From Triparma columacea (lineage: Eukaryota > Sar > Bolidophyceae > Parmales > Triparmaceae): a DNA stretch of 64,000 nt. Made by a program: the position numbers and the translations under genes. Below the pieces are notes generated by a model. It was not told the origin of the DNA. It did not search any database and saw only the letters and a program-made list of their open reading frames with translations. The DNA lies in the NCBI GenBank assembly GCA_030267965.1, contig BRYA01000646.1, positions 1 through 64,000 of the forward strand, read 5' to 3'. Shown in pieces: positions 42,044-55,647 of this stretch; the first letter of the stretch is position 1; each line of letters starts with the position of its first letter.

Positions 42044-45043
42044 TCAGAGCAGGTCATCAAGAACACCCCCCCCGATGATCGTGCAAAGTCCCTGCGTTGC
42101 GCCTTCTTTTCCTTTCACCTCCTTAACCACGCTCTTGCCTCCTTTGATCTCCTCCCTCCTCAGCTCAAAGCTGCCGATAAAGTCGTCAGACACAAAGACA
42201 TTCTTACTCCAGAGCGAAATCACGAAGGCGCCGGTTCCTTCTTCGTCGTCCTGTGCGAAGAAAGAAAATAATTCGTTCCATATCACATCCGTCCCCCTCT
42301 TCACTTGCGTCCTCTTCTCTTCGCCCAGCACTCGACCGTTCAGCTCGTACTTGATGGTGCAGTACGCCTTTGTCTCCCCGAGAAGCGTTGGAAGGCCGTT
42401 TCCCTTGAGAATGGTGAACTTAACATGCCCACTATCCTCCTCCCCCCCCCCCTCAACAACTAAAGGGGTGCTGGGTTGGATATCAGCTTTGCGGCGAGCA
42501 ATTTCCCCCTTGGTAGTGCCTGCCACTCCACGCTCCAGTTCTTCTTGCATCTTTCCAACCCTGTCCATAACCTTCTTGACCTCCCTCTGCTTCTCTCCCC
42601 ACCTATCTAATTGCATCTTGACAAACTGTATCTCTGGATCAGGCAAATCCTTCACGGGGGGTTCGTAGATGTCCACAAAATCTAGCATCTCACTGCGACG
42701 ACCGAAGAGGGTTAGTAGCGACAAGATTCCGAGGAGAGAGTGTCGTCTTTCGTGGGCTGCCCACATTCTCACCTCATTTTCTCCTTTGCTTCCTCCTCCC
42801 CGACCACACAGTTACCATACATCCCCCTTCCACCCCCCACGTCCTGCCTCTTGACTCCATCCGGGATGATATCGTACACGATTTCCGGCGAGGGTGCGGC
42901 CTCGCCCGCTTCTTCCATCTCAACGTACTGAGTGTACCAGTCCCCCTGGTCTCTCCTGTCTCTGGCGTCGTCCTTGAAGTGCTGCGGGGAGCGAGCGGAA
43001 AGGGCGATTGCGTAACCGGTTAAGATTGTAGCTAATTGTGTTCGGTGCCTTCCGCGACGCTAGCATCCCGTCGTTGCTCTTTACGCTTCTCCTTCGTCCT
43101 TCCTCACCTCCCTCAGCCTTTCCCCCATTGCCGCGTTCAGTCCTTCGAGCTCCGTCTTCCTGCCGCCCCCAAACTCTCCCTTTCTCCACTCCTGGTTGCT
43201 CCTTAACTCCTCCTTCCTCTCGTTCCTCTCCCACCTTTCCCTCTCTTCCACCTGCCTTCGCTCTCTCTCCCTCCTGTTTCTTTCGATCCGCTCCCTTCTC
43301 TTCCTGTCCTCCTCCGCCCTCTTTCCTTCCTCCCTTTCCTTCTCGTCTCTCTCCTTCCACTCCATTTCCCGACGAACTTCTCGGATCCTCAATTTTGCTT
43401 TTTCCACGCTTTCCCTTATAGCCCTCTGTGACGACGAGCGTGATTAGTGCTTAGGTTAGTACCGTGAAGCGCGCACACGACCCGAATATTTTAGAGGACA
43501 CTGGCCTAATTCTTACCTCCTCCCTCGCGCTATTTCCTTTCTTTTTTACTACATTATTAATTCCTGCAGTCTGCACGTTTTTAAGTCTCCTCGGGACGCC
43601 TACCTTCCTGCTCCCGCCTATATTGACCCTCATCCTGATCCCCTTCATCTTTTCGACGACCTCTTCGACCCTCTTCTCCCTTTCCTCCTTCTCCTCCTGT
43701 TTCACCCCTTCCTCCTCCCCCCCCGCCCCCCCCTGCTTCTTCCTGTACTCCCGGAGCCTCCTCTTCGCCTTGTCTGTCCATTCTTTCTTCCTCCTGTCTT
43801 CTGCAGTCTCGCACTTCAGGAGCATCTCCTCGAGCTCGGGGATAGGAGTCGTGAGCACCTTGGCGGCAGCGCTTGATTTCACCTCCTGCTTCGAGACTGC
43901 AGATCCAGATCCAGCTCTTAGGACCGAGCTTTTAGTACTCTCTGCAGTCGAGGCGCGAGCAGCTTCAACGACGACTCCGTATCCGCCCTTTCCCACCCCC
44001 TTGACGATTCTCCCCTGCTTGTTATCGTTAGGTTTGAAATAGTTCAACTTGTCCGGTCGCTGCGTGGCGGGAGTGGGAGCAGGCGGAGGATTGGGATTTG
44101 GAGCGGCAGCTACATCTCCCTCCTTGTCGTCCGTCCGCAGTGCAAATGTCAGTCCTTCGTCTTTCCTCCTCGGTCTCCCCTTGGGCACTCCAGGAGTGGG
44201 TGGATGGACCGCAGGCATGTCCGGTCCCTCGCATTTCGTTGCAACCTCCGCCCCTGCCGCCGTCTTCATCTCATCTTCCACCATCTCGTTCCCCCCTCCC
44301 TCCCCCTCTTCAATCATGTCTCCGAATTCTCTTGGATCCTCCCACTGGCTCCACCCATCGTCCCTAAGGTAGTAAGTCCATCCCTCCTCAGTCTCGTACT
44401 GCTCCCAGCTGCGGCCAAGGCACTCGAATGCCGTCGAGGTGCGGGGTTGGTGAGGCGGAGGAGACGGGGGAGGTGGGCTGCTACGAGGATCGGGGGACCC
44501 AGGCGAGAGCATTGGGGGAGGGCCAGGAACATTCCTCGCGTCCAAGTGGACCTGCACTTCGTCGAGGGCGGGAACCTTTACTGCTGTAGAAATGTGGCCC
44601 GCCGACGAGGGCGCCTGGTTAGCACTGCTGTTCTCCTTGTCCAAGCTGTCTGGGGTGAACCTGCCCCCCCCCCCCGCCCCGTCCATGCTGTCAGACTCCA
44701 TCCCCACGTCGCTCCCACCACCGACATCCTCATCATCGTCCCCACAGCGCACATTGGGTTCCTCCTTTCCCAGCCGTATCCTGTCCCCAAGCCTCCTCAA
44801 GAACTTGGCATCGTCAACCATGCCGCCACCCCCCTGCCTTATCCTCTCAAGATAAACGAGCGACTCCTCCATTCCCACTGTATCCCTGGTCCCGGAGTAA
44901 ACACTATAAATTGCGTCTGTAAGCCTCTGAAAAGCCGCGTTGTTCGGGATGCTGGAGGTCAGGGCAACTCGATGGTTCACCAAAGCCTTACGAATTTCAA
45001 CCAGTGTCACGCCCTGCGCGGAAGAAGAGGCGCTATTCGACAT
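42044..45043 (-). CDS. WW / coiled-coil / C2 domain protein
   Basis: Four exons read leftwards: 43517-45043, 43108-43425, 42773-42981 and 42044-42692; phases agree and give 900 residues. The N-terminal ~80 residues look helical (LVEIRKALVNHRVALTSSI). After a Gly/Pro-rich linker a WW domain appears: GRSWEQYETEEGWTYYLRDD, then WSQWEDP. The middle is a very long basic coiled coil, all Arg/Glu (exon 2 is almost purely such). The C-terminus has a C2-like domain: VKFTILKGNGLPTL, YCTIKYELNG, then VIWNELFSFF and FIGSFEL. Some calcium-binding aspartates of classical C2 are not evident. The start used is the first ATG; the frame continues upstream to a possible acceptor at 45065, so a further 5' exon may exist. 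Divergent from GGPP synthase. Confidence 0.78.
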
Positions 45044-45097
45044 TAAAAAGTCGTCGAAAGCCACCTAGCGAGCGAAAGGAGACAAAGACCCAGGTAA

Positions 45098-46422
<1,325 letters not shown>

Positions 46423-46508
46423 GAAACATTGGAGAACCGAAAAATTCACACACAACTAAATGCCATTTCTTACGCCTTCTTCATTCATCCTTTCTCTAGC
46501 TACCTTTT

Positions 46509-49500
46509 TCACGAGGAGGAGGAGCCCCTTTTACTGCCGCCAAACAGCCAACTCTCGCTCCGCTTTTCCCTCCTCGGAGGGCTTGGCTCTTCATTGCCGT
46601 CCTCCCCCAACCCTTTGTCAGACTTAGGGCTCCCGTTGTCGCCGCTATCGTCCCCCCCCGTCCCCAAAGTCCCCAGAATCTTCCCCACGAGGCTCCCCTT
46701 CTTCGGCATGAGCGTCTTAAGTCCCGAGAGCTTGCTCGACAGCCTCTTGTGCTTCTTCTTCTGCATCTGGATCGCCTTGGCAGTCGCCGCGGCTGCCCGG
46801 GCGTAAACCGCATCGTCGTCATCATCCTCCGTCCCACTGCTGCTGTCGCTCGCCCCGAAGTAAGCCTCGGTCTTTTCCTTGACCAGTTCGCCTGACATTA
46901 CGGGCGTGGCCCCCTCTTTCATGGGGCTCCAGTCCACCCCCTTAGCCGCCTCCTCCTCGCCGCCCTTGCTGTCCTTCCTCTTTCCCTTCCTCTCGGACCT
47001 AGGGCTCCCCGCGTTGGATGATCCCTTCCTAGCCTTCCCTCCCCCGCCTCGAATGGGTACCACTACCTTGTTCGGGCTCCCCGCGCCCTTGAACCCCCCC
47101 TCCATTTGCTCCAGCGCCCTCCGCAGGCGCTTGTTCTCCTCCCCCAGCTTTACGTTCGTCCCCCTGCTCTCCTTAATAAACAACCTGTGTGCATCCTGCA
47201 GGTCCTTCAGGGACGCCTCGAGGTACTCTACATGCTGCTCCCTGTTTGCGAGCTTGCTCTGCAGCGTGTTGTTGAGCATGTGGAGCTCTTGCCCTTTCAG
47301 CATAACAGATTGCACGTCCCTGCTCTTCCTGTCGAGGGTTTTCCTCAGCCTCACAGCCTCCTTCGCCAGCTCACCCTTCCCCCCATTTCCGCTCAGCAGC
47401 TCAATGTCCCCCTTGCTCTCCTCCAGCTGCATCTTCAAGTCGATAAACCTCCTTGTCATCTCGCTCAGGTCGCTCACGAGCTCCCTCTCCCGCTTGCTCG
47501 CTTCGTGGGTGGCAGCCGCGGCAATTGCAAGGGCCTCAACGCTCTTCTTAGTGTCCTCAAGTTCCGCGTCGTGCCGCTTAACCTGTGGTGGTGGCGGCGG
47601 AGGCGGCGTCCCAGGTGGACTGTCGACTGGTGGAGGGGGAGGAGGTATGATGGCCTCGTCATCACCATGACCGCTATCACCACTATCACCAACTGCTGGT
47701 TCTACACTTGCGTCGAATGGTTCGTCTTGCTCATCATCCCCCAAACCGGCTTCGTTTATCATGCTCTCTAACTCCCCTCCCCCCTCGCCTCTTATCCCCT
47801 GCCTTAACTTCTTAAATTCCTCCCTAAGCTGGTTGACGAACAAGTTCGCTTCCTTCTCCCTGTACTCAATTTCCCTTCTTTGCCTCTCGCAGTCATCATA
47901 CTTCATTCTGACATCCTCAAGCTCCCCCTTCACCCCGTCCATGACATCCTCTATCCTCTTGACCTCGTTTCCCTGCTCCTCCAGTGCGGCCGACAGCTCC
48001 TTCACGTCGTACTGCGCCTCGGACAATTCCTCACTGCGTATCTGAAGCTCCTCCACAGTCGTCTCAAGCGCAGACTGAAGCCTTTGGATCATAATGAGAT
48101 CTTCCTCCGCTGAATTAACAACCGGCCGCCTTTCGTCTTGGAGAGCTCCCGTCTCACCCACCTCTTCCATCGCATGAGCCTCCCTAGCTTGCTCTTCTAC
48201 GCCACCTTCCCCTCCGGCTGCGCCCTCCGCCACCCCCCCTTCTTCGTCTGCAACAATCATCTCAATACTCTTCCACAGGGGACCCTCGAAGCTCAACTCC
48301 TCACCAATCGCACCGTCTTGGAAGGCAACCTCGACCACGTTCCTTAACGCTATGAGCTCCATGCAGAGCGCCTTCACGAACTTCATAAGCTCCTTCTCCC
48401 TCTTGTTGGCCTTGACCAACTCGCCTTTGTACTCCTCGACGCCTTTTTCTACATTAACCTTAGCCTTATTGACGACGCGTTTTGCGCGTGTACCGAATCT
48501 GAGAGTACTGACGCTCTCAACGGCATTCCTAAGTTCGCTACTGCACATACAAACGAGGGTGGTCTTGGCGTTACCTCCCAGACAATCCTCCAACATCCTA
48601 GTTAGCTTACTATCTCTGTACGGAACGTGTTTCTTTCCCTCCGACAGGGCGTTGATTACATTTCCTAGCGCAGACAAAGACTTGTTGATGAGCTGAGCCT
48701 CCTTCAACCGCAGACCGTCGGCACCGGTCTTACCGACGCTCTCGCTACCCGCGAGATCCACGAGGTACAACTGGCCTGTCTTTACGTTCTCGCCCTGCCT
48801 CCTCTCAACTTTGATGATGAATACTGAGTGCGACCTTGACGAGTCCCTGTTCATCTTGGTCTCCCCGACAGCCCTGACCCCGTTACCTCTCTGAAGGTGG
48901 TAGAAGACATCACTCTCATCTGCGACGTAGAACTCGCTCACACCCTGAATGTAGACGGCCCCGCTTGTGGGGTGCGTGCGGAGCTGAAGGTTGTTGGGGT
49001 TAATGGCCCCTCCTCCCCCCTCTGAGTTGACCACGGAAGGCTTCGGAGCCCCCGCGCCATGAAACTGCGGAGACAGCAGGTCCTTTACCCTCTCTAAGTA
49101 GACCTCAACGAAAGAAACCTTAACATTGAATGTCACGTCCTCGGAGGCTCTGGAAAACCCCTCGAATATGTCAGATATAATCAGAGGGGTGAGACCGTAT
49201 TTGTCCTTGTCCCTCGGTGCTCCCCTATCGGAATAATCATCGTTGTCCTCGGACGATGTCTCATCGTTAGCAACGATCCCGCCGGAGCCCATCATCGTGT
49301 GAGTTTTTCCACTGCCCGTCTGGCCATACACAAAGAGGCATGAGTTGTAACCATTGAGCACCCCCGCTACTACGTCCTTTCCGAGGAAACTGTAGACATC
49401 AACCGTGGAAGCCGACACTGGAAAAACCTCGTCGAAGACAAACTGGTAACTATCGTTGAGCATTCCACCTGCCTCTAGTATCGTGTCATCCGAGGTGTAA

Positions 49501-49776
49501 TCAGGGGGGTCTAATCTAACCGTCTGATGAGAAGGGTGGGAGATGAACGATTTCTGGGAGGAAGCAGCGTGCAAGGGAAGAGGGCGGAAACGGCAGCATA
49601 CGCGAATTGTCTCTGATTGCGCCACAGATTCTGAATTGATGCAGGTCGGAGGGGGGAGGGGGAGTATCTGTTAGGTTTGAAAGGCTACGGACGCCCATGA
49701 GGAGGAAGCTGAGACAAACCCCGACTAATTGCTCACCTGTCCTGGATACACCGTCCGAGTTGGCGGAGGAGTCCAT
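46509..49776 (-). CDS. N-terminal motor kinesin with coiled-coil tail
   Basis: Two exons read leftwards: 49737-49776 (40 bp) and 46509-49630, giving 1053 residues. Exon 1 supplies the only ATG (MDSSANSDGVSRT). The motor domain spans ~20-400 with P-loop GQTGSGKTH (~116), switch I NRDSSRSHSVF, switch II LVDLAGSES and the microtubule-binding HVPYRDSKLTRML. The neck reads ARVVN-like AKRVVNKAKVN, followed by long coiled coils. The motor looks closest to the kinesin-1/KHC group, but that is by eye only. An acidic linker (~640-690) leads to a proline run PPPPPPPVDSPPGTPPPPP, and the C-terminal ~200 residues are Lys/Ser-rich. Divergent from clathrin heavy chain, 107 bp between starts. Confidence 0.92.
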
Positions 49777-49883
49777 GTGTGTACTTCCTCAGAAAACCTC
49801 AAAAATAAGTCGAAAACAAATCCAAACTCGGACTCTTGCTTTTTTGCTCGGAGATCTCAACAGAGCCGTCCTTACAAGTCATT
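49777..49883. promoter_or_regulatory. Compact bidirectional promoter, kinesin and clathrin
   Basis: 107 bp separate the kinesin and clathrin start codons. Both leaders and at least part of each promoter must be here or in the neighbour's 5' end. No motif beyond A/C-rich sequence (caaaaataagtcgaaaac) is visible. Confidence 0.5.
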
Positions 49884-52800
49884 ATGGCTCTACCCATTCG
49901 CTTCTCGGAAGCTTTTAACGTGAGTTTTGGCCCGACTGTACCCCCTCCCGAGCTTGTGTAGTTTTATGTGGTGTATGTGTTAACCTTTGAGGCAAATTCT
50001 TTCAAGTAGGCATACCGTCCCCGTTGGATTCTTGCCCAGTCCCTTTCCCAGGAAGCCCCCATTACGCGATACCGACGACTCCAATATGTCACAATACATC
50101 CCTCCCTCCATGGGACGTCGATTTCCGCCCAATTATTGAGCCTACCCTCCACAATTTTCTAACCTACCGACCGCCCCGCCCTCTGCTATCACAGCTCACC
50201 CAGCTTGGGGTGAACCCCGAAAACGTCAAACATGGGAGCTGCTCCATGGAATCGGACAAGGTTGTCTGTGTCTGCGAGAAGAGTCCCCAGGGACAGGCCC
50301 AGATTGTTATAATAGACATGGTACGTCCTCTTCGGGAACTGTCATGGAGCCTTGCCTTAATTATTCATCCTTGCAGGACCTCGCTGACCCCTTTCTCCCC
50401 CCAATCCCCCCAAATACTACCCAATCATGCAGGACAACGGCAACGCAGTCGATAGAAAGAACATTGCGGCCGAGGCTGCCATCATGAATCCTGTCAGTAA
50501 GATCATTGCTCTTAGAGGTGAGTCACTGCTCCTGTGAACGGCTACCAAGCTCCTCTCTGGTACCTAACCCCCCCTCCCCCCCCCCCTCCCCCCCTGCCTT
50601 CTCTCGTGTAGCCGCTTCGACGCTTCAGATTTTCAACCTTGAGCTTAAAGCGAAAATGAAGTCCTATAACATGACCGAGCCTGTCACCTTCTGGCGTTGG
50701 GCTTCCCCCTCCATCATTGCGCTGGTGACTTCTGCCGCCGTGTACCACTGGAGCATCGAGGGTGACTCCGCCCCCACCAAGGTCTTCGATCGTCACCCTT
50801 CCTTCGGTGCCAACGTGCAAGTCATCAATTACCAGCTTTCCCATGACGGCAAGTGGTGCCTGCTAGGCGGAATCTTCTCTAACAACGGCGCCATCGGCGG
50901 CACTATGCAGCTCTACTCGGTGGATAAGCGCGTGTCGCAGATGCTCAGCGGCCACACCGGAACCTTTGCCAAGATCAGGCCTGAGGGAAGGACTGACGAT
51001 GCACAGGTGCTCGTCTTCCAGGAGAAGAAGGAGAACGACACCCCCAAGCTCTTCGTTATGGAGGTTGGAAAGGACAAGGATGCCCCTGGAGGCGTCTTCC
51101 GTGTCCCGCCCGTGCCCATCCCCATGCCCGCTGAGGCTCCTAATGATTTCCCTGTCACCATGCAGTGCTCTTCTAAGCATGACATCGTCTTCATGATCAC
51201 CAAGATGGGATACCTCTTCATGTTTGACATCCATACCGGCCGCGCCCTGTACCGCGCCCGCATCTCCACTGACACCGTCTTCGTGGCTACTCCTCAGACT
51301 AGCACTGGAGGCGTCCTCGGTATCACCAACAGGAAGGGACAGGTGCTTCAAGTTCAGATCAACGAGGAGACTCTCATTCCTTACATCATGAACACCCTCC
51401 GCGACAACCAGCTCGCCATCTCTCTCGCCGGAAAGATGAACCTCCCCGGGGCGGAGCAGCTTTACCTCACCGAGTTCGACCGCCTCATGGCCTCGCAGGA
51501 TGTCAGTGGCGCCGCCAAGCTTGCCGCCAAGGCCCCCCAGGGAATCCTCCGCAACACTCAGACAATCCAGCGCTTCCAGCAGATCCCGGCCCAACCCGGG
51601 CAGCCCCAGCCTGTCTTTCAGTACTTCTCCACCCTCCTCGAGAAGGGCAAGCTCAACGCCATTGAGTCCATCGAGCTCGCCCGTCCCGTTCTTCAGCAGG
51701 GACGCGCCAATCTCCTCACGAAGTGGCTCCAGGACGATAAACTTGAATGCTCGGAGCAGCTTGGAGACCTCCTCTCCGGCACGGACCTCGAGATGGCCCT
51801 CTCTGTCTACCTCAGGGCCAACGTTCCCGAGAAGGCCATCAACTGCTTCGCCCAGCGGGGGGAGTTCGACAAGCTCGTCGCTTATGCCGCCAAGGTTGGC
51901 TACAGGTGTGACTACGGCATGATGCTCCAACAGCTTCTCCACCAGAATCCCCAGGGTGCCGTGGAGTTCGCAAAGAAGCTCGCTGGCGCCGAGGGGGGCA
52001 GCCTCATCGACGTCCAGCAGGCCACCGAGGTCTTTATGAGCATGAACCGCGTGCAGGAGTGCACTGCTTTCCTCCTCGAGGCCCTCAAGGACAACAACGC
52101 GTCTCAGGCCGTCCTTCAGACCAAGCTTCTCGAGATGAACCTCCTCGGAGGCTCCCCCCAGGTCGCCGACGCCATCATGCAGAACAGCATGTTCACCCAC
52201 TACGACCGCCAGTACATCGCCAAACTCTGCGAGAAGGCCGGCCTCTTCCAGCGCGCCGCCGAGCATTTCACTGAGCTCAGCGACATCAAGCGTGTCATGG
52301 CTAACACCCACAATATGAACCCCGAGTTCGTCATGGGATTCTTTGGCAATCTCTCTTCCGAGCACGCCATCGAGCTCCTCCGCGAGCTTCTTGGCCGTGG
52401 GCCCTCCAACCTCCAACTCGTTGTTCAAATCTGCCAGAAGTACAACGACCAGCTTGGTGCTGATAAGTGCATCAAGGTTTTCGAGGACTTCAAGTCCAAC
52501 GAGGGCCTGTATTACTACCTCGGTGCCATCGTCAACAACTCCCAGGAGGCTGACGTCCACTTCAAGTACATCGAAGCCGCTGCTAAGCTCGGACAGTTCA
52601 AGGAGGTCGAGCGTGTCTGCAGGGACTCCACTGTCTACGATGCCGCTAAGGTCAAGAGTTTCCTCATGGATGCCAAGCTCGCCGACCCTCGCCCTCTTAT
52701 CCATGTCTGCGACAGGAACGACTTTATTGAGGAGATGACTGCCTACCTCTACAGCAACAACCTCCACAAATACATCGAGGTCTATGTTGAGAGGGTGTCC

Positions 52801-55494
52801 CCCGGGAAGACGCCCATGGTCGTCGGAAAGCTCCTCGAGCTTGACTGCAACGAGGACTTCGTTCGCAACTTGCTCAACACCGTCGGCCAGGCCTGCCCCG
52901 TCGACGAGCTCGTGGAGCAGGTCGAGCGCCGCAACCGCCTCCGCCTCCTCCAGCCTTGGCTCGAGGCTCGCGTCGCCACTGGTAACACTGAGCCCTCAAC
53001 CCATAACGCCATCGGAAAGATTTACATTACTCTTAACCGCGACCCCGTCCAGTTCCTTTCCAACAACCAGTTCTATGAGCCCGCCGTGCTCGGAAAGTAC
53101 TGCGAGAAGCTCGACCCTTCCCTCGCCTTCCTTGCGTACAAGAAGGCTGGAGGCGCCTGCGACGAGGATCTTCTCCGCGTCACCACCGAGAACGGGCTCT
53201 TCAAGGACCAGGCCCGCTACCTCGTCGAGAAGCAAGATCTGGAGCTCTGGGCTGTCGTTCTTTCCAAGGAGGAAGACACCAACAAGCGTGCTCTCATAGA
53301 CCAGGTTGTCCAAACCGCCCTCCCCGAGACCAAGAACCCCGACGAGGTCTCCACCACAGTGAAGGCTTTCCTTGCCGCAGACCTCTCGATCGAGCTCATC
53401 GAATTGCTTGACCGTATCGTTCTTCAGGGATCCGAGTTCTCCAACAACAAGAACCTGCAGAACCTCCTCATCCTCACCGCCGTCAAGAACGATCAGGACA
53501 AGGTTATGGAGTACATCAACCGCCTTGATAACTTCGACGGACCTGAGATCGCTAAGATTGCTGCCAACGAGCAGTATATGCTTTACGAGGAGGCTTTGAC
53601 AATCTACACCAAGTTCGCCAAGACTGCCGAGACCGAGGAGGCCAAGAACGAGCTCAATGTCTCCGCCATTGAGGTTTTGGTCGACAAGATGAAGGCCCTC
53701 GAACGCGCCAAGGAGTTCGCCGAGAGGGTTTCCGTCAAGGACTGCTGGAGCAAGCTTGCCGGCGCTCAGCTTTCTGAGGGAATGATCCACGACTGCATCT
53801 CCTCCTACTGCAAGGCTGAGGACGCCACCAACTACCAGGCTGTGATTGCTGCCTCGGAGGCCGAGAACAACTACGAGGACTTGGTTACCTACTTGGTCAT
53901 GGCGAGGAAGGATATCAAGGAGAACGAGCTCGACACGGCGCTCATTTATTCTTACGCCAAGACGAATGCCACCTCCGACCTCGAGCAGATGGTTTCGTCC
54001 CCCAACGTCGCCAACATTATGGAAATCGGAGAGCGCTGCTTCATCGAGGGCCTCTTTGACGCGGCCAAGCTGCTCTTCGAAAGCATCAACAACAATGCCA
54101 AGTTGGCTCTCTGCTACGTCAACCTCGGTGCTTACAGGGAGGCCGTTGACGCCGCCACCAAGGCCAACGCCATTAGCACTTGGAAGGAGGTGAACGTCGC
54201 CTGCGTCAAGGACGGAGAGTTCAGGCTCGCTGCCATGTGCGGTCTTCACATCATTGTCCACCCCGACCACCTCGAGGAGCTCATTGGCACCTACGAGGGT
54301 GTTGGGCAGCCCATGGAGCTCATCACCGTCATGGAGCAGGGCCTTGGCCTCGAGGGAGCCCACGCCGGCATCTTCACCGAGCTCGGTGTTCTTTACTCCA
54401 AGTACAACCCTGACAAGCTTATGGAGCACATCAAGATCTTCTGGAGCAGGATGAACGTCCCTAAGATTTTGAGGGCTTGTGAAGCCGCCTACCTCTGGGA
54501 CGAGTGCGTGTACCTTTACAAGGAGGACGGACAGCACGACTCCGCTGTCAAGTGCATGATCGACCACGCCAGTGCCTTTAAGCACGACCTCTTCCTCGAC
54601 TGCGTCCAGAAGGCGAGGAACCAGGAGGTTCACTACAAGTCAATCAGCTTCTACACCGAGCAGCACCCCATGAACCTTGTGAGGCTCCTGCAGGTCCTTA
54701 CCCCTTCCCTGGACCACGCGAGGGCCGTCCACATGTTCAGGAAGAGCGACTCCCTTGGTTTGGTCATGCCTTACCTCAAGACCGTCCAGAAGGAAAACCT
54801 CACCGCGGTCAACGAGGCTGTCAATGAGACTTACATTGAGGACGAGGACTACGAGGCTCTCCACACTTCCATCGAGGAGTACGATAACTTCGATCAGATC
54901 GCTCTTGCCCAGAAGCTCGAGAAGCACGAGCTTCTGGAGTTCAGGAGGATAGCCGCTTACGTTTACAAGAAAAATAAGAGGTGGAGCCAGAGCATGAACC
55001 TCAGCAAGCAGGACAAGATGTATAAGGACGCTATCGAGACCGCCAATTTCTCCGAAGATGCCGCCCTTGTTGAGGAGCTCATGAGGTTCTTTGTCGGAGT
55101 CCAGGACAAGGAGTGCTTCTGCGCCATGCTCTATACTTGCAACGACCTCGTCAAGCCCGATGTGGCCATCGAGCTCGCCTGGAGGAACAACTACACTGAT
55201 TACGCAATGCCCTACCTGATCCAGTACGTCAAAAATCTCTCCGAGAAAGTCAAGGAAATAGACGACAGAACTGCGCCCAAGAAGGAGGCGGAGCTCCAGA
55301 ACGACGCCGCTGTAGCCGCCGCTAACATGATGTACAACGAGACCATGATGATCACAAATACGCCTTACAACGGTGGGATGGATCAGGGTTACGGAGGAGG
55401 AGGAATGATGCCCCAGATGGGACAGCCCAACATGGGGATGATGAACGGGCAACAGATGGGGGGACAGATGGGCATGGGCAACGGCATGTATTAG
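49884..55494 (+). CDS. Clathrin heavy chain
   Basis: Four exons: 49884-49919, 50195-50320, 50433-50517 and 50612-55494, with consistent phases, giving 1709 residues, close to the ~1675 of animals. The joined N-terminus reads LPIRFSEAFN then LTQLGVNPENVKHGS and MESDKVVCVCEK. The beta-propeller continues with STLQIFNLELKAKMKSYNM, VTFWRW and AVYHWSIEGD. The linker and long alpha-zigzag leg follow without gaps (for example NLQNLLILTAVKNDQDKVMEYI). The trimerisation region and a Met/Gly-rich tail (GGGMMPQMGQPNMGMM) complete it; the QLMLT-like uncoating motif of animals is not seen. Codon use is strongly GC-ending, consistent with high expression. It forms triskelia coating endocytic and Golgi vesicles. 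Confidence 0.97.
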
Positions 55495-55647
55495 GGCGGA
55501 AGAGGGAAATTGCGGGGTTTGGGGAGATTTCGAAGAATTGGGTTGGCGAGGGGGGGAGCGGGGAACTTCTTCTTAGATAGGGAACGGGGCCCTACTACAC
55601 TTAACAAAAACACTATGATACCAATAAATCCATCGTCTTATGCACAC

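Noticed and set aside
50863..55452. Very long open frames on the minus strand opposite clathrin heavy chain (about 50863-52767, 52996-54633, 54640-55452)
   Set aside because: They mirror the GC-ending codon bias of clathrin. Their translations are Leu/Val/Gly/Glu-rich without family features, whereas the plus strand is unmistakable clathrin.
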